Part shown: positions 6,342 to 7,107 of the stretch, in pieces
How positions within the stretch are numbered: the first letter of the stretch is position 1
How the letters are laid out: each line of letters begins with the position of its first letter
Assembly (NCBI GenBank): GCA_026986085.1
Contig: JALSPE010000084.1
Coordinates: forward strand, 1-7,107
Direction: 5' to 3'
DNA length: 7,107 bases
DNA from: Campylobacteraceae bacterium
GTDB taxonomy: Bacteria > Campylobacterota > Campylobacteria > Campylobacterales > Sulfurovaceae
Position numbers and translations under genes: made by a program
Notes under the pieces: model-generated
The model's input: the letters and a program-made list of their open reading frames with translations, nothing else
What the model was told of the DNA's origin: nothing
Database searches by the model: none

Positions 6342-6713
6342 CTATTTAGGTCTTTTAGTTCCATATTTAGATCTTGAAACTTTTCTGTTTGCAACACCTG
6401 CTGTATCTAATGCACCACGAACAATGTGATACTTAACCCCTGGTAAATCTTTTACCCTACCGCCTCTTACTAATACAATAGAGTGCTCTTGTAGGTTATG
6501 ACCTTCACCACCAATATATGAAATTACTTCAAATCCGCTTGTTAATCTAACTTTTGCCACTTTTCTAAGTGCCGAGTTAGGTTTTTTAGGTGTAGTTGTA
6601 TATACACGAGTACAAACCCCTCTTCTTTGAGGACAGTTTACTAATGCTGGTGATTTCGATTTTTTAATCACCTTTTTACGCTCTTTGCGCACAAGTTGGT
6701 TTATAGTTGGCAA
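6342..6713 (-). CDS. rpsL: 30S ribosomal protein S12
   Basis: This 123-residue protein is of normal length. S12 sits at the decoding centre and controls accuracy. The core VCTRVYTTTPKKPNSALRK and the run SYIGGEGHNLQEHS are nearly invariant in bacteria. Lys43 and Lys88, where streptomycin-resistance changes occur, are both unaltered, as is the PGV turn after KDL. The start is TTG at 6713-6711: the protein begins there with PTINQLVRK as in its relatives, there is no ATG near, and AAGGAG lies five bases upstream. A TTG start in so highly expressed a gene is unusual. It is first in the str operon, behind a leader of about 110 bases with a very stable hairpin. Confidence 0.98.
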   Translation of the reverse strand: MPTINQLVRKERKKVIKKSKSPALVNCPQRRGVCTRVYTTTPKKPNSALRKVAKVRLTSGFEVISYIGGEGHNLQEHSIVLVRGGRVKDLPGVKYHIVRGALDTAGVANRKVSRSKYGTKRPK

Positions 6714-6724
6714 CTTGACTCCTT
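6711..6724 (-). promoter_or_regulatory. Strong ribosome-binding site that fixes the TTG start of rpsL
   Basis: On the minus strand AAGGAG (6724-6719) is followed by TCAAG and then the TTG start codon. The near-consensus Shine-Dalgarno sequence at five-base spacing supports initiation at TTG. It may compensate for the weak start codon. Confidence 0.75.
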
Positions 6725-6739
6725 TTTAAATATTTTGTT

Positions 6740-6756
6740 ATCTCATTTAAAGAGAT
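6740..6756 (-). other. Small second hairpin in the rpsL leader
   Basis: ATCTC (6740-6744) and GAGAT (6752-6756) pair around a seven-base loop. It lies between the large leader hairpin (6768-6812) and the ribosome-binding site (6719-6724). Alone it is weak, but it leaves only about 15 AU-rich bases before the Shine-Dalgarno sequence. Confidence 0.3.
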
Positions 6757-6767
6757 TGAATCTGGTG

Positions 6768-6812
6768 GGTTACACCAAAAAGTAGTCAATTAAACTACTT
6801 TTTGGTGTAACC
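6768..6812 (-). promoter_or_regulatory. Perfect 19-bp stem-loop in the rpsL leader
   Basis: GGTTACACCAAAAAGTAGT (6768-6786) and ACTACTTTTTGGTGTAACC (6794-6812) are exact 19-bp inverted arms around a seven-base loop. It lies between the -10 box (6833-6838) and the rpsL start, so it would be near the 5' end of the str mRNA. No T-run follows on either strand, so it is not a classical terminator. It could be a site for feedback by a ribosomal protein, an RNase III substrate or a 5' stabilising cap. A related 16-mer recurs in the rpsL-rpsG gap. Confidence 0.7.
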
Positions 6813-6832
6813 TCATTACAGAAATAGGCGAT

Positions 6833-6838
6833 ATTATA
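6833..6838 (-). promoter_or_regulatory. -10 box of the str operon promoter
   Basis: On the minus strand the sequence is GGGTATAATATCGCC, a perfect TATAAT. Transcription would start near 6826, giving a leader of about 113 bases before rpsL. The upstream DNA is AT rich with no clear -35 box, the usual arrangement in Campylobacterota. Confidence 0.6.
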
Positions 6839-6869
6839 CCCAAAAGCACTTAAAATAAATTTAAAATTA

Positions 6870-6888
6870 AGAGTTGTTTTATAACTCT
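6870..6888 (-). terminator. Possible terminator of an upstream operon
   Basis: AGAGTT (6870-6875) and AACTCT (6883-6888) pair around a seven-base loop. On the minus strand the hairpin is followed by a T-rich but interrupted run (TAATTTTAAATTTATTTTA). It would end a minus-strand operon lying beyond the right edge; rpoB-rpoC is a common neighbour of rpsL, but that is not seen here. Confidence 0.35.
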
Positions 6889-6891
6889 ATA

Positions 6892-6924
6892 AATGATATA
6901 TTTAACTTTTATACTTAAATCATT
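6892..6924. repeat. Weak AT-rich inverted repeat
   Basis: AATGAT (6892-6897) and ATCATT (6919-6924) are perfect 6-bp arms around 21 bases. No T-run follows on the minus strand, and only an interrupted one follows on the plus strand. It may be chance in AT-rich DNA. Nothing else is seen between 6889 and 6968 apart from a stray plus-strand TATAAT (6929-6934). Confidence 0.2.
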
Positions 6925-6968
6925 ATTTTATAATGCTAGTAAGTTAGATTTTTAAAGTAAAGTTTGTT

Positions 6969-7068
6969 GCTCTTCTTGTCGGACCCTCGAATTTATTCGA
7001 GGTAATAAAGCTCAAAATTAATTTTTAGCCCAAATAGACGCGAATGAATTCGCGTGTCCCGATGGAGC
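6969..7068. repeat. Composite palindromic element, REPIN/BIME- or MITE-like
   Basis: Two palindromes share the core CGAAT-NN-ATTCG: CCTCGAAT-TT-ATTCGAGG (6985-7002) and ACGCGAAT-GA-ATTCGCGT (7038-7055). They lie symmetrically, about 26-27 bp either side of the central palindrome AAAATTAATTTT (7014-7025), which extends to GCT/AGC with one mismatch. Outside them, TCGGAC (6979-6984) pairs with GTCCCGA (7056-7062, one bulge), and GCTC (6969-6972) matches GAGC (7065-7068). The whole is a roughly 100-bp imperfect dyad able to fold as a cloverleaf of three hairpins on a closing stem. CG steps are frequent compared with the flanks. REP doublets and small non-autonomous elements look like this, but copy number cannot be seen in one window. 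It has no coding capacity. Confidence 0.55.
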
Positions 7069-7107
7069 GAGAATATAGATTACAAAATAGTTACTCTACA
7101 ATATGTC

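Noticed and set aside
6226..6429. Plus-strand frame of 67 codons across the rpsL-rpsG gap
   Set aside because: It runs antisense through the end of rpsL and the foldable intergenic region, with no ribosome site; better explained as chance.
6768..6812. Leader hairpin as an intrinsic terminator
   Set aside because: Neither strand has a T-run next to the stem, and on the minus strand it lies between promoter and rpsL.
6929..6934. Plus-strand TATAAT upstream of the palindromic element
   Set aside because: No extended -10 or -35 element and no downstream gene in view; such hexamers are frequent in AT-rich DNA.
7062..7107. ATG at 7062 open to the right edge, possible start of a plus-strand gene
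   Set aside because: No Shine-Dalgarno sequence precedes it, the ATG is inside the outer arm of the palindromic element, and only 15 codons are visible.

Overview
The window is an AT-rich stretch of a Campylobacterota (former Epsilonproteobacteria) chromosome. The evidence is the sequence type of ribosomal proteins S12 and S7 and of EF-G, the rpsL-rpsG-fusA order without an adjacent tuf gene, a two-component kinase of the HELNTP type, and promoters with a clear -10 box but no -35 box. The genus cannot be fixed from the sequence alone.

Layout. Positions 1-573 (+) hold the 3' part of a YqiJ-like inner-membrane protein with an OB-fold tail, followed by a probable intrinsic terminator (615-658). 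Positions 574-1110 contain no gene. They do hold an exact extended -10 promoter (673-681, +) that points at no protein gene, and a strongly foldable segment (about 688-965) whose two ends pair with each other. I read this as a candidate structured non-coding RNA of no family I recognise.

Positions 1111-3442 (-) form a compact three-gene operon: a periplasmic cytochrome c with a C-terminal EF-hand, an OmpR-type response regulator and a membrane histidine kinase. The first two genes abut and the last two overlap. Upstream (3474-3501) are three exact TTGATA direct repeats spaced 11 bp apart on the minus strand, the pattern expected of an OmpR/PhoB-family operator, so autoregulation is likely. 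The cytochrome may be the sensed component, a redox or metal partner, or the main target of the regulator.

Positions 3655-6713 (-) are the str operon: rpsL (S12, TTG start), rpsG (S7) and fusA (EF-G). Its promoter is at 6833-6838. The leader carries a perfect 19-bp stem (6768-6812), and the 116-nt rpsL-rpsG gap carries a second hairpin (6264-6293). The two hairpins share a 16-nt sequence with two mismatches, which suggests a duplicated regulatory site, possibly for S7 or S12 feedback.

Positions 6840-7107 hold no gene. They contain a possible terminator for an operon lying outside the window (6870-6888) and a roughly 100-bp imperfect dyad (6969-7068) built from two CGAAT-NN-ATTCG palindromes facing each other. 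It resembles a REP doublet (REPIN/BIME) or MITE and can fold as a cloverleaf.
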